The notes beneath the pieces are model-generated. The model was given only the letters and a program-made list of their open reading frames with translations. It did not search any database and was not told the DNA's origin. The position numbers and the translations under genes were made by a program. DNA of 64,000 nt from JBOGEN01 sp050743265. Its GTDB lineage: Bacteria; Actinomycetota; Actinomycetes; JBOGEN01. Positions 1-8,643 of this stretch are shown here, piece after piece; within the stretch, counting starts at the first letter, position 1; each line of letters opens with the position of its first letter. Location of the stretch: the NCBI GenBank assembly GCA_050743265.1, contig JBOGEN010000099.1:1-64000 (forward strand). The letters run 5' to 3'.

Positions 1-318
1 GCCGCTGTCCGTCCGGTGGTCGGCTGCCACACAGCGCACCTGGCCGCGCTCGGCCGCCAGGCCACGCCTCGCCCACGCACGCCGGACGGCGAGGAGCCGA
101 CCCCGCGCGCCACTCCCACGCCCCCGCCCGTACCTGGGGACGAGGACGCGGCGCGTCGCGCCCTGGCCCGCGCCGAGAGGCAGGCGTCACGGGCCACCGT
201 CGGGATGCTGGGCGAGGCGCCGGGCACGCTGGCACGGCTGCTCGCGTCGATCGGCGCCGCCGCGGCCAGTCACCACGCCCTGCTCACCACGGCCCCCGCC
301 ACGGGGGGTGCCACGTGA
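1..318 (+). CDS. 3' end of a hypothetical protein gene (partial)
   Basis: The reading frame is open from the first base and ends at a TGA that overlaps the GTG of the next gene (GTGA), so this is the C-terminal ~105 residues of a longer protein. It is rich in Ala, Pro and Arg, with a Thr/Pro-rich linker (about residues 20-45) followed by an Ala-rich helical stretch. I recognise no catalytic motif. The coupling to a DUF4439 ferritin-like gene suggests the two work together, and genes in this position in related actinobacteria are often secreted proteins, but the N-terminus that would show a signal peptide lies outside the window. Confidence 0.6.
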   Translation, partial: AAVRPVVGCHTAHLAALGRQATPRPRTPDGEEPTPRATPTPPPVPGDEDAARRALARAERQASRATVGMLGEAPGTLARLLASIGAAAASHHALLTTAPATGGAT

Positions 319-803
319 GCTCCGGGTCGCCACGGCCGTCCCGCTCCGGCGGAGCTTCCCCCAGCCCCCGGCCGCTGCCGTCCGCGCTCAAGGGCCAGTT
401 TCAGCGCCTGCTCGCTGCGGAGCACACCGCGGTGTACGGCTACGGCGTGGCCGGCGCACACCTTCGCGGTCGCCGGCGCCGCGAGGCCGCGGCCGACCTG
501 GACGCGCACCGGGAGCGCCGTGACCACCTCCGCGCCCTCATCGCCGAGCTGGGCAGCACGCCGACCCCGGCCGCCCCCGCGTACGCCCTGCCCGCGCGGG
601 TGGACGACGCGGGGAGCGCGGCCCGGCTGCTCGTCCGGCTCGAGGAGTCCGTGGCCGCGTACTACGCGGACCTCGTCGCGATGTCCCACGGGGACACCCG
701 GACGTTCGCCGCGCTCTCCCTCTCCGACGCCGCCGTCCGTGCGGCGCGCTGGCGGGGCCGCGCCGTGCACTTTCCCGGGCTGCCGGAGCGGTCGACCAGG
801 TGA
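315..803 (+). CDS. Ferritin-like DUF4439 protein
   Basis: 162 residues, starting at a GTG that overlaps the previous stop. After a Ser/Pro-rich, basic N-terminus of ~25 residues the protein has the helical pattern of DUF4439 ferritin-like proteins: a first helix with LLAAEHTAVYGYGVAG, a following Arg/Glu/His-rich helix (DAHRERRDHLRALI), and a third with LVRLEESVAAYYADLV. The family belongs to the ferritin-like four-helix superfamily, but whether this member binds metal is unknown. The Glu/His in AAEHTAVYGY and the HRERRDHL helix are plausible metal ligands. It lies convergent to the HAD gene with a gap of only 27 bp. Confidence 0.75.
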   Translation: MSSGSPRPSRSGGASPSPRPLPSALKGQFQRLLAAEHTAVYGYGVAGAHLRGRRRREAAADLDAHRERRDHLRALIAELGSTPTPAAPAYALPARVDDAGSAARLLVRLEESVAAYYADLVAMSHGDTRTFAALSLSDAAVRAARWRGRAVHFPGLPERSTR

Positions 804-830
804 GTCGCCGGGCGAGTCTGGGCCAGTCCC

Positions 831-1553
831 TCAGGCCGCGCGCCAGGCGTCCACGATCCCGAGCAGGTCGCCGAGGCGCTGGACGACAGCGTCCGGCTGC
901 CCCTCGACCCCGCGCTGCCAGTCCGGGATCGTGCTGTGCGGGACGAGCACGGCCCGCATGCCCACCTCCCGCGCACCGTGGATGTCGTCCCACGGGCGGT
1001 CCCCCACGAACACGGCGCAGGACGGCTCTGCCACCCCCACCGCCTGGAGCGCAGCCGCGAACGCGGAGGGGTGCGGCTTCGTGTACGGGATCTCGCTCGA
1101 GTACACGGCGCCGTCGATGAGGTCGAGCACCCCGTCGCGCCGGAACACGGTCTCGTGGTGGGACCGGGGCCACAGCGTGTTCGACAGCACGCCCACCCGC
1201 AGGCCGCGCTCGCGCAGCGCGGCGAGCAGGGGCGGGGCGTCCTCGTCGATGAACGTGTGCGGCTCCCAGAAGTCGAGGTAGGCCGCGAGGGCCTGCGTGT
1301 GCCGCTCACCCGACGGCTCGACCCCGGCGTCACGGAACACCCCGTCCAACGTGTGCGACCGGTGGTGGTCACGCGCCCGGCGCCAGGACGCGAGCTCGGC
1401 CGCCAGCAGCGCGTCCGCGAGCTCACGGGCACGCGCGGCGTCGTAGGTCTCCGCGTAGGCGTACCACTGCGCGTGCAGGTCGATGTCGTGCCACGGCGTG
1501 AGCGTCCCGCCCCAGTCGAAGACGACCGCCTCGAGGGAGTTCCCGCCGCTCAT
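831..1553 (-). CDS. HAD-superfamily hydrolase
   Basis: 240 residues. Motif I is VVFDWGGTLT close to the N-terminus; it has the nucleophile Asp but Trp-Gly-Gly instead of the second DxD acid, a variation common in this HAD subgroup. Motif II is in VGVLSNT, motif III is the Lys in YTKPHPSAF, and motif IV is VFVGDRPWDDIHGA. A helical cap lies between motifs I and II (about residues 20-110). The ATG overlaps the stop of proS (ATGA), so the two are translationally coupled. The substrate cannot be read from the sequence; small phosphate monoesters are typical of the family. Confidence 0.8.
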   Translation of the reverse strand: MSGGNSLEAVVFDWGGTLTPWHDIDLHAQWYAYAETYDAARARELADALLAAELASWRRARDHHRSHTLDGVFRDAGVEPSGERHTQALAAYLDFWEPHTFIDEDAPPLLAALRERGLRVGVLSNTLWPRSHHETVFRRDGVLDLIDGAVYSSEIPYTKPHPSAFAAALQAVGVAEPSCAVFVGDRPWDDIHGAREVGMRAVLVPHSTIPDWQRGVEGQPDAVVQRLGDLLGIVDAWRAA

Positions 1554-3328
1554 GCGGGCTCGGCGGCGACGATGCGGGCGAGGTGGTCGACGGCGGTGTC
1601 GAACCCGACGTCCTGCTTCTCCATCGTGGCCCTGTCCTTGACCTCGACGAGTCCGTCGACGAGGCCTCGGCCCACCACGAGGATGGTCGGCACCCCGAGG
1701 AGCTCGGCGTCCTTGAACTTCACCCCGGGGGACACGCCGCGCCGGTCGTCGTAGAGCACCCGGATGCCGGCCGCCTCCGCGTCGGAGGCGAGCTTCTCCG
1801 CGGCGTCGAACACGGCGTCGTCCTTGCCCGTGGCCACCAGGTGCACGTCGGCGGGCGCGACCGCGCGGGGCCAGCACAACCCGTGCGCGTCGTGGCGCTG
1901 CTCGGCGATGGCCGCGACGGCACGGGAGACTCCGATGCCGTACGAGCCCATCGTGACGACCACCTGCCTGCCGTGCTCGTCGAGGACCGTCAGGCCGAGC
2001 GCCTCGGCGTACTTGCGGCCGAGCTGGAAGATGTGGCCCATCTCGATGCCGCGGGCGATCTGCAGCGCGGCCCCGCAGACGGGGCAGGCGTCCCCGTCGC
2101 GGACGTCGGAGGCCTCGATCGTGCCGTCGGGGACGAAGTCGCGCCCGGCCACGAGGTCGAACACGTGGCGTCCGGGCTGGTTGGCACCGGTGATCCACCG
2201 GGTGCCCTCGACCACCCGCGGGTCGACGAGGTAGCGGATACCGGCCGGGGCGTCGGCGCCGAGCACCTGCGGGCCGATGTACCCCCGCACCAGGACGGGC
2301 TGCGCGGCGAGGTCGGCCTCGGTGGTCGCCTCCGGGACGGCGGGACTGACCTGGGCTTCCAGCCGCCTCATGTCGACCTCGCGGTCGCCGGGCACGCCGA
2401 CGACGAGCAGCTCCCGGCGCTCGTCGGGGTGGACCAGGGTGACGACGACGTTCTTCAGGGTGTCCGCAGCCGTCCAGTCCCTGTCGGCGCGGCGCAGGTC
2501 GTCACGGGCGTTGGCGAGGCCGACCAGGGTCTCGATGGTCGGCGTTTCCGGCGTGTCCTCGACGTGGGCGGCCGGTGCCTGGCTGGCGTCGACGGCCGCC
2601 GGCGTCGAGACACGGACCGCCTCCGTGTTCGCCGCGTAGCCACAGGACGGGCACCGGACGAACGTGTCCTCGCCCACGTCGCAGGGCGTGAGGAACTCCT
2701 CGCTCGCCGAGCCGCCCATCGCCCCGGACATCGCGGAGACGATGACGTAGTCGAGGCCGAGCCGGTCGAACGTGGCGACGTAGGCGGCGCGGTGCGCGTC
2801 GTACGAGCGCTGCAGTCCCGCGTCGTCCACGTCGAAGGAGTACGAGTCCTTCATGACGAACTCGCGCCCACGGAGCAGGCCGGCGCGCGGACGCGCCTCG
2901 TCCCGGTACTTCGTCTGGATCTGGTAGAGCCACAGCGGCAGGTCCCGGTACGAGGAGTACAGGTCCGTCACCAGGTGGGTGAACATCTCCTCGTGGGTCG
3001 GCCCGAGAAGGTAGTCGCCCCCCTTCCGGTCCTTGAGGCGGAACAGCAGGTCGCCGTACTCCGTCCAGCGCCCGGACGCGTCGTACGGCTCGCGCGGAAG
3101 GAGCGCGGGGAAGCGCACCTCCTGGAAGCCGGCGGCGTCCATCTCTTCGCGCACGATGCGCTCGACGTTGGCGAGGACCTTGAGGCCGAGCGGCAGCCAC
3201 GAGTAGATGCCGGGAGCGGCACGCCGGATGTAGCCCGCGCGGACGAGCAGGCGGTGGCTGGGCACCTCGGCGTCGGCCGGGTCCTCGCGCAGGGTGCGCA
3301 GGAACAACGACGACATCCGAAGGGTCAC
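1550..3328 (-). CDS. proS: Prolyl-tRNA synthetase
   Basis: 592 residues, the length of bacterial-type ProRS. It charges tRNA-Pro with proline in the cytoplasm. The class II catalytic core is split by an editing (INS) domain at about residues 225-390. Motif 1 falls in the PGIYSWLPLGLKVL segment, motif 2 in YRDEARPRAGLLRGREFVMKD, and motif 3 in YGIGVSRAVAAIAEQ. The anticodon-binding domain forms the C-terminus. A GGAG lies about 8 nt before the GTG at 3328; an internal ATG at 3316 gives the common MSSLFLRTLRED start and cannot be excluded. It is followed by the HAD gene with a 4-nt overlap. Confidence 0.97.
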   Translation of the reverse strand: MTLRMSSLFLRTLREDPADAEVPSHRLLVRAGYIRRAAPGIYSWLPLGLKVLANVERIVREEMDAAGFQEVRFPALLPREPYDASGRWTEYGDLLFRLKDRKGGDYLLGPTHEEMFTHLVTDLYSSYRDLPLWLYQIQTKYRDEARPRAGLLRGREFVMKDSYSFDVDDAGLQRSYDAHRAAYVATFDRLGLDYVIVSAMSGAMGGSASEEFLTPCDVGEDTFVRCPSCGYAANTEAVRVSTPAAVDASQAPAAHVEDTPETPTIETLVGLANARDDLRRADRDWTAADTLKNVVVTLVHPDERRELLVVGVPGDREVDMRRLEAQVSPAVPEATTEADLAAQPVLVRGYIGPQVLGADAPAGIRYLVDPRVVEGTRWITGANQPGRHVFDLVAGRDFVPDGTIEASDVRDGDACPVCGAALQIARGIEMGHIFQLGRKYAEALGLTVLDEHGRQVVVTMGSYGIGVSRAVAAIAEQRHDAHGLCWPRAVAPADVHLVATGKDDAVFDAAEKLASDAEAAGIRVLYDDRRGVSPGVKFKDAELLGVPTILVVGRGLVDGLVEVKDRATMEKQDVGFDTAVDHLARIVAAEPA

Positions 3329-3440
3329 GGCGGTCTCCTCGGCTGGGGCGGAGGGCGTCAGGCCCGGCTGGGACGGGGATCATCAGGCTAGCCGCGTGGA
3401 CGGGCAGCCTCGACCGGGTAAGGACGGGCGCCGCAGGCGC

Positions 3441-3896
3441 TCACCGGCGGGACCACGCCTCCGGGGGCTCGACCAGCGTGAGCAGGTGCGCCGGCAGGTC
3501 GCCGGCCACCACGTCGGCGAGCGTGACGCGGTCGAGGACGGCGCGCAGGCTGGCGCGTGCCGCCACCCAGACCTCGCGCAGGTGCTCGGCCGGCCCGTCG
3601 TACGCGACGTCCTCGGGACGCACCCCGCGGACGGCGGCCAGCGGGCCGTCCACGGCCCGCAGGATGTCGCCGATCCGGATGTCGGACGCCCCGCGGGCCA
3701 GCCGGTAGCCGCCCTCGGCCCCCCGCAGGCTCCGGACGAGGCCGTGCCGGCGCAGGTCGCTCAGGATCGCCTCGAGGAACTTGCGCGGCAGGTCCTGCGC
3801 CGCGGCGAGGGTCTCGGTCGAGGTGGTGTCGGGCTCGCGGGCGGCGAGGACGAGCATCGCGCGGACGGCGTAGTCGCTGCGGGCGGAGATCTGCAC
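3441..3896 (-). CDS. Rrf2-family transcriptional regulator without Fe-S cysteines
   Basis: 151 residues. The N-terminal winged helix is typical of Rrf2: QISARSDYAVRAMLVLA, then a recognition region around LPRKFLEAILSDLRRHGLVRSLRGAEGGYRLAR. Unlike IscR, NsrR or RirA, the protein has no cysteine at all, so it cannot carry the family's usual iron-sulfur cluster in the standard way and may respond to another ligand or act as a plain repressor. I chose the GTG at 3896, preceded by a GGGGGA sequence; a longer in-frame reading adds a basic segment with no Rrf2 similarity. Its target is not evident; the neighbours proS and a GNAT gene read in the same direction. Confidence 0.85.
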   Translation of the reverse strand: MQISARSDYAVRAMLVLAAREPDTTSTETLAAAQDLPRKFLEAILSDLRRHGLVRSLRGAEGGYRLARGASDIRIGDILRAVDGPLAAVRGVRPEDVAYDGPAEHLREVWVAARASLRAVLDRVTLADVVAGDLPAHLLTLVEPPEAWSRR

Positions 3897-3960
3897 TCCC
3901 CCATTGTGCCGTCGCGGTGACGCACGGTCCGCGCAGGAGGGGCGCGATTCGGCAGCGGCG

Positions 3961-4806
3961 CTAGAACAGGACGGACATGAACGTGCCGACCTCGGCGAAC
4001 CCGGCACGGCGGTACGCGGCCCGTGCCGCGGTGTTGAAGTCGTTCACGTACAGGCTGACCGTGGGCGCCACCTCCCGCAGCGTGTGGTCGAGGACGGCCG
4101 CCATGCCCGGGGCGGACAGGCCCTCCCCCCGGCGCTCGGGCGTGACCCAGACCCCCTGCACCTGGCAGACGTCGCGGGTAGCCGCCCCGATCTCCGCCTT
4201 GAACACGACCTGCCCGTCCTCCAGCCGGGCGAACGCCCGGCCGGACGCGATGAGCTCGGCCACCCGGGCCCGGTACAGCGCCTCGCCACCGGCGTGCAGC
4301 GGGGAGACGCCGACCTCCTCGGTGAACATCGCCACGCACGCGGGCATGAGGACGTCCAGCTCGCTCGGGCGCACCGGGCGTACGGCCGGGTCGGGGGCGA
4401 TCGGCGCCCGGCGGGACGTCGCCATCAGCGGCTGGTCGGCCCGGACGTCCCTGGCCGGGCCCCAGGACGGCTCGAGCAGCTCCCAGAGCATGGACACCTC
4501 GGACGCCGGTCCCACGATGGACGAGCAGCGACGCCCCTGGCGGCGGGCGCGCTCGGCGAACAGCGAGACGGCCTCGGGGGTCGACTCGGCGGGGACGAGG
4601 TTGGCCCCCGCGTAGCAGACGGAGGCGAGCGGGCCGTTGTCCGGGTACCCCCACAGCTCGCCGCCGAGCATGCGGAAGTCACGGCCGGCGGCATGGATGC
4701 GCGCCTCGACGAACACGTTCGCGACCGGGTCGCGCGCGAGGAGGTCGAGCACCTCGGCACGGTCGTGGGCGTCGAGCAGGCGGAGGGCGCCCGTGGTGCG
4801 GAGCAC
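3961..4806 (-). CDS. DUF4081 plus GNAT-family N-acetyltransferase
   Basis: 281 residues, GTG start with GGAGG a few bases upstream. The N-terminal half (about 1-135) matches the DUF4081 arrangement, with NVFVEARI and a tract ending at the RRAPIAPDP linker. The C-terminal half is a GNAT fold: the acetyl-CoA pyrophosphate loop is in VWVTPERRGEGLSAPGM (the R/Q-x-x-G-x-G/A motif), and the last strands contain SLYVNDFNTAARAAYRRAGF, a standard GNAT ending. Such two-domain proteins sit next to ispG in many actinobacteria; the acceptor is unknown. It may form an operon with ispG, 53 bp upstream. Confidence 0.85.
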   Translation of the reverse strand: MLRTTGALRLLDAHDRAEVLDLLARDPVANVFVEARIHAAGRDFRMLGGELWGYPDNGPLASVCYAGANLVPAESTPEAVSLFAERARRQGRRCSSIVGPASEVSMLWELLEPSWGPARDVRADQPLMATSRRAPIAPDPAVRPVRPSELDVLMPACVAMFTEEVGVSPLHAGGEALYRARVAELIASGRAFARLEDGQVVFKAEIGAATRDVCQVQGVWVTPERRGEGLSAPGMAAVLDHTLREVAPTVSLYVNDFNTAARAAYRRAGFAEVGTFMSVLF

Positions 4807-4859
4807 GTGCCTCCCTCCGGTGGGACGAGGCCACAGAAGTGGGCCGCCGCCGGCGTCCG

Positions 4860-6017
4860 CTAGGAGACGTCGACGGTGGGCTGGCCCGAGGGTACGCCGT
4901 CTGCGTCCATCTGGTCCGCGAGACGGTTGGCCTCTTCGATCAACGTCTCCACGATCTGGGCCTCGGGAACGGTCTTGACGACCTCGCCCTTGACGAAGAT
5001 CTGGCCCTTCCCGTTGCCGGAGGCGACCCCGAGGTCGGCCTCGCGCGCCTCGCCCGGCCCGTTGACGACACAGCCCATCACGGCCACCCGCAGCGGGACG
5101 TCCATGCCCTCGAGCCCCGCCGTGACCTTGTCGGCGAGCGTGTAGACATCCACCTGAGCGCGGCCGCAGGACGGACACGACACGATCTCCAGCCCGCGCT
5201 GGCGGAGGTTCAGCGACTCGAGGATGGCGATCCCGACCTTGACCTCCTCGACCGGAGGGGCCGAGAGAGAGACGCGGATCGTGTCCCCGATCCCCTCGGC
5301 GAGCAGCGCACCGAACGCCACGGACGACTTGACGGTGCCCTGGAACGCCGGGCCCGCCTCCGTGACGCCGAGGTGCAGCGGGTAGTCGCACTTCTCGGCG
5401 AGAAGCCGGTACGCGTTGATCATCACGACCGGGTCGTGGTGCTTGACCGAGATCTTGATGTCGCGGAAGTCGTGCTCCTCGAACAGCGAGCACTCCCACA
5501 GCGCGGACTCGACGAGGGCCTCGGCGGTGGGCTTGCCGTACTTCTCCAGCAGCCGCTTGTCGAGCGAGCCCGCGTTGACCCCGATCCGGATCGGCGTGCC
5601 GATGGCGGACGCCGCCCGGGCGATCTCCTTCACCTGGTCGTCGAACGCCCGGATGTTGCCCGGGTTCACCCGGACGGCGGCACACCCCGCGTCCAGGGCG
5701 GCGAAGACGTACCGCGGCTGGAAGTGGATGTCGGCGATCACCGGGATCTGGGACTTCGCGGCGATCGCCGGCAAGGCGTCCGCGTCGTCCTGGGTCGGCA
5801 CGGCGACCCGGACGATCTGGCAGCCGGACGCGGTGAGCTCGGCGATCTGCTGGAGGGTCGCGTTGATGTCCGTGGTCGGCGTGGTCGTCATCGACTGGAC
5901 CGAGACCGGGGCGTCGCCGCCCACCGGGACCGCCCCGACCTGGAGCTGCCGGGACGCACGCCGGGTAGCGAGGGGCTTCGGCGGGATCTCGGGCGTCGGC
6001 AGGGGGGTCACGCTCAT
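4860..6017 (-). CDS. ispG: 4-hydroxy-3-methylbut-2-en-1-yl diphosphate synthase (IspG/GcpE)
   Basis: 385 residues, full length. It performs the penultimate step of the MEP isoprenoid pathway, reductively converting the cyclic diphosphate MEcPP to HMBPP. The N-terminal TIM barrel starts with the family signature around VPVGGDAPVSVQSMTTTPT. The C-terminal half holds the [4Fe-4S] ligands: SCPSCGR gives two cysteines and MGCVVNGPGEA the third. dxr, the second MEP enzyme, lies two genes upstream on the same strand, with the site-2 protease between them, the usual actinobacterial order. Confidence 0.97.
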   Translation of the reverse strand: MSVTPLPTPEIPPKPLATRRASRQLQVGAVPVGGDAPVSVQSMTTTPTTDINATLQQIAELTASGCQIVRVAVPTQDDADALPAIAAKSQIPVIADIHFQPRYVFAALDAGCAAVRVNPGNIRAFDDQVKEIARAASAIGTPIRIGVNAGSLDKRLLEKYGKPTAEALVESALWECSLFEEHDFRDIKISVKHHDPVVMINAYRLLAEKCDYPLHLGVTEAGPAFQGTVKSSVAFGALLAEGIGDTIRVSLSAPPVEEVKVGIAILESLNLRQRGLEIVSCPSCGRAQVDVYTLADKVTAGLEGMDVPLRVAVMGCVVNGPGEAREADLGVASGNGKGQIFVKGEVVKTVPEAQIVETLIEEANRLADQMDADGVPSGQPTVDVS

Positions 6018-6057
6018 GCTGGGCTTCTCCGAGGACGTCTGGGTGCTCGTCCCGCCC

Positions 6058-7266
6058 TCACAGCGGGGTGCTCACCGGGTTGATGATGTCCGCTGCCAGG
6101 AGCAGCACGGACAACCCGATCAGCAGGACCAGGAACAAGTATGCCGCGGGCAGCAGCCGGTTCAGGTCGACCCGGCCCGGATCCGCCCGTCCGAGCAGCC
6201 GGTAGAGCCGTGACCGGCCCTGCTCGAAGCCGAGGACTGCCAGGTGGCCGCCGTCCAGCGGGAGCAGGGGCAGCAGGTTGAAGATCCCGACGAAGACGTT
6301 GAGGCCGGCCACCAGGGCGATGAACTGCGCGATCCGGGAGGACAGCGGCTCGTTCTGGCTCACGATGTCCCCGGAGACCTTGCCGATGCCCACCGGGCCG
6401 ACCAGGCCCTCCGCTGAGCGCTCGCCGTCGCCGAACGTGGCCCTCACCAGGTCGGGGACCGCGGCGGGGATCTGGCCCAGCGCCTGGAACGTCCCGGTGA
6501 CCAGGCGTCCGAAGTTCTCGCCGGTGCGCTCGACCGCGTCGACCGGTCCGAGGCGCTCGCTCACCAGGGTCGGGGTGAACCCGATCACGCCGACGTCCTC
6601 GGACCTGTTCGGGTTGGTCAGGCTGGGGCGGCTGCGCTCCACCAGCTCGGGGGTCAGGGTGACCCGCTGCCCGTCCCGCAGCACGACCATCGAGGCCTCG
6701 CCCGCCCCGGCGTCCCTGATGAGGCCCTGGAGCTGCTCCCAGTCGTGGATGCGCGTCCCGCCGAACTCGACGATCTCGTCGCCTGCGCGCAGGCCTGCCA
6801 CCCGGGCCGGCGACTCGGTGTCGCCCCCGGTGCAGGCCGTGCCCGAGGTCGGGACGCACGGGGACACCTGCCCGACGGTCGTCGTCGCGGCGAGCAGCCC
6901 GATCCCCATGAACACGACGAGGAGCAGGACGATCGCGATCGCGAAGTGCACGAGGGAGCCCGCGGCCAGCACGATCGCCCGCTTGCCCGCAGGCTGACGG
7001 TAGAACGCACGGGGCTGGTCCTCCGGGTCGACCTCCTCGAGGTCGGTCATCCCGATGATCTTGACGAACCCGCCTGCGGGGACGGCCTTGACGCCGTACT
7101 CGGTCTCGCCCCGCTGACGGGACCACAGGGTCGGCCCGAAGCCCACGAAGAACTGCGTCGCCTTCATCCCGTAGCGCTTGGCGAACGCGAAGTGACCGAG
7201 CTCGTGCAGCATCACGGAGACGAGCAACGCCACGACGAACGCGACGACGCCGATCGTGGTCATCAT
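6058..7266 (-). CDS. Site-2 (M50) intramembrane metalloprotease, RseP/Rip1-like
   Basis: 402 residues. The zinc motif HELGHF lies in the first membrane segment (about residue 21), and the second conserved motif is LLPLDGGHL near residue 330, where the Asp is the third zinc ligand. A single PDZ domain (about 135-225) contains the GLRAGDEIVEFGG carboxylate-binding segment. Around four membrane spans are visible. Proteins of this family cut anti-sigma factors or other single-pass proteins within the membrane (Rip1 in mycobacteria, RseP in E. coli). The ATG overlaps the dxr stop (ATGA). Confidence 0.93.
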   Translation of the reverse strand: MMTTIGVVAFVVALLVSVMLHELGHFAFAKRYGMKATQFFVGFGPTLWSRQRGETEYGVKAVPAGGFVKIIGMTDLEEVDPEDQPRAFYRQPAGKRAIVLAAGSLVHFAIAIVLLLVVFMGIGLLAATTTVGQVSPCVPTSGTACTGGDTESPARVAGLRAGDEIVEFGGTRIHDWEQLQGLIRDAGAGEASMVVLRDGQRVTLTPELVERSRPSLTNPNRSEDVGVIGFTPTLVSERLGPVDAVERTGENFGRLVTGTFQALGQIPAAVPDLVRATFGDGERSAEGLVGPVGIGKVSGDIVSQNEPLSSRIAQFIALVAGLNVFVGIFNLLPLLPLDGGHLAVLGFEQGRSRLYRLLGRADPGRVDLNRLLPAAYLFLVLLIGLSVLLLAADIINPVSTPL

Positions 7267-8522
7267 GCGGGGCGGCTCCCGGCAGTGTGGTCGGAGTGGG
7301 CCGGCGGTGACGCTGCCTGGCCCGTCAGCGCGCGGGCACGCTCCCGCGCCCAGGTCTCGGTGGAGAGAACCTCGGCCAGGCTGGGCGAGTTCCCCGCGTC
7401 GGTCGCCTGATCCGGCACGTGCTCGTCCACCACGCGGGCCACGGTGTCCACGATGTCGCAGAACCCGACCGTCCCGGCGAGGAACGCCGCGACGCACTCC
7501 TCGTTCGCCGCGTTGTAGACCGCCGGGTACGTCCCACCGGCCGAGCCGACCTGCCTGGCCAGCCTCACGGCGGGGAAGGCCTCGTCGTCGAACGGGAGGA
7601 AGTCCCAGGTCGCGGCCCTGGTCCAGTCGCAGGACGGGGCGGCCTCCGGCACCCGGTCCGGCCAGCCCAGTGCGAGCGCGATCGGCAGCCGCATGTCGGG
7701 CGGGCTGCACTGGGCCAGGGTGGACCCGTCGGTGTACTCGACCATCGAGTGCACCACCGACTGCGGGTGCACGACCACGTCGATCCGGTCGAACGGGACG
7801 TCGAAGAGCAGGTGCGCCTCGATCAGCTCGAGCCCCTTGTTGACCAGGGTGGCCGAGTTGACGGTGATCACCGGACCCATCTGCCAGGTGGGGTGGGCGA
7901 GCGCCTGCTCCGGGGTGACCCCGGCGAGCTCGGCCCGGGTACGCCCGCGGAACGGCCCCCCGCTCGCCGTGAGGACGAGCCGGGCCACCTCCTCACCCCG
8001 CCCGCCGCGCAGGCACTGCGCCAGCGCGGAGTGCTCCGAGTCCACCGGGATGATCTGTCCGGGCTTCGCCTCCCGCAGGACCAGCGGGCCGCCCGCGATC
8101 AACGACTCCTTGTTGGCCAGGGCGAGGGTCTGGCCCGCGTCCAGCGCGGCCAGCGTGGGGCCCAGCCCGACCGAACCGGTCATCCCGTTGAGAACCACGT
8201 CCGCGGGCTCGGCGGCGACCTGGGCCGCGGCGTCGGGGCCAGCGACGATGCGGGGCAGCGCGTACTCCCCGGCGGACCAGCCGCGGCGCTTGGCCTCGGC
8301 GTAGAACGCCAGCTGGAGGTCCTGGGCGGCACTCCCCCGCGCCACCCCCACCACGCGGACCCCGGCTTCGAGCGCCTGGCGAGCCAGCAGGTCGACCTTG
8401 CCGCCCCCGGCTGCGAGGGCGACGACCGTGAACCTGTCCGGGTTGCGGCGGGCGACGTCCAGGGCCTGGGTCCCGACCGAGCCGGTCGAGCCGAGGACGC
8501 TGATCTCACGTGATGCGCTCAC
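7263..8522 (-). CDS. dxr: 1-deoxy-D-xylulose-5-phosphate reductoisomerase
   Basis: 419 residues from a GTG start, somewhat longer than the ~400 usual because of a C-terminal tail rich in Ala, His and Ser. It converts DXP to MEP with NADPH, the first committed step of the MEP pathway. The NADPH-binding loop is LGSTGSVGTQALDV at the N-terminus. Metal and substrate residues lie in PVDSEHSA and in LTASGGPFRG; the flexible loop is HPTWQMGPVITVNSATLVNKGLELIEAH. It forms an operon with the M50 protease and ispG downstream. Confidence 0.97.
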   Translation of the reverse strand: MSASREISVLGSTGSVGTQALDVARRNPDRFTVVALAAGGGKVDLLARQALEAGVRVVGVARGSAAQDLQLAFYAEAKRRGWSAGEYALPRIVAGPDAAAQVAAEPADVVLNGMTGSVGLGPTLAALDAGQTLALANKESLIAGGPLVLREAKPGQIIPVDSEHSALAQCLRGGRGEEVARLVLTASGGPFRGRTRAELAGVTPEQALAHPTWQMGPVITVNSATLVNKGLELIEAHLLFDVPFDRIDVVVHPQSVVHSMVEYTDGSTLAQCSPPDMRLPIALALGWPDRVPEAAPSCDWTRAATWDFLPFDDEAFPAVRLARQVGSAGGTYPAVYNAANEECVAAFLAGTVGFCDIVDTVARVVDEHVPDQATDAGNSPSLAEVLSTETWARERARALTGQAASPPAHSDHTAGSRPA

Positions 8523-8643
8523 CCGGCCATTGTCCCAGCCCCCGACGCGGACTAGCCCGGACGGCCGCGTGCCGGCGGCTCCCCCGGTGGCTGCCCTGGT
8601 GGGCTCGGTGGACGTACGCCGGCGGCGGCAGCCAGCCCTGGGC

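Noticed and set aside
8523..8643. Terminator between the FAD oxidase and dxr
   Set aside because: GGCTGCC and GGCAGCC could pair across about 30 bp, but the stem is short, the loop is long and the region is generally GC-rich, so the signal is not above background.
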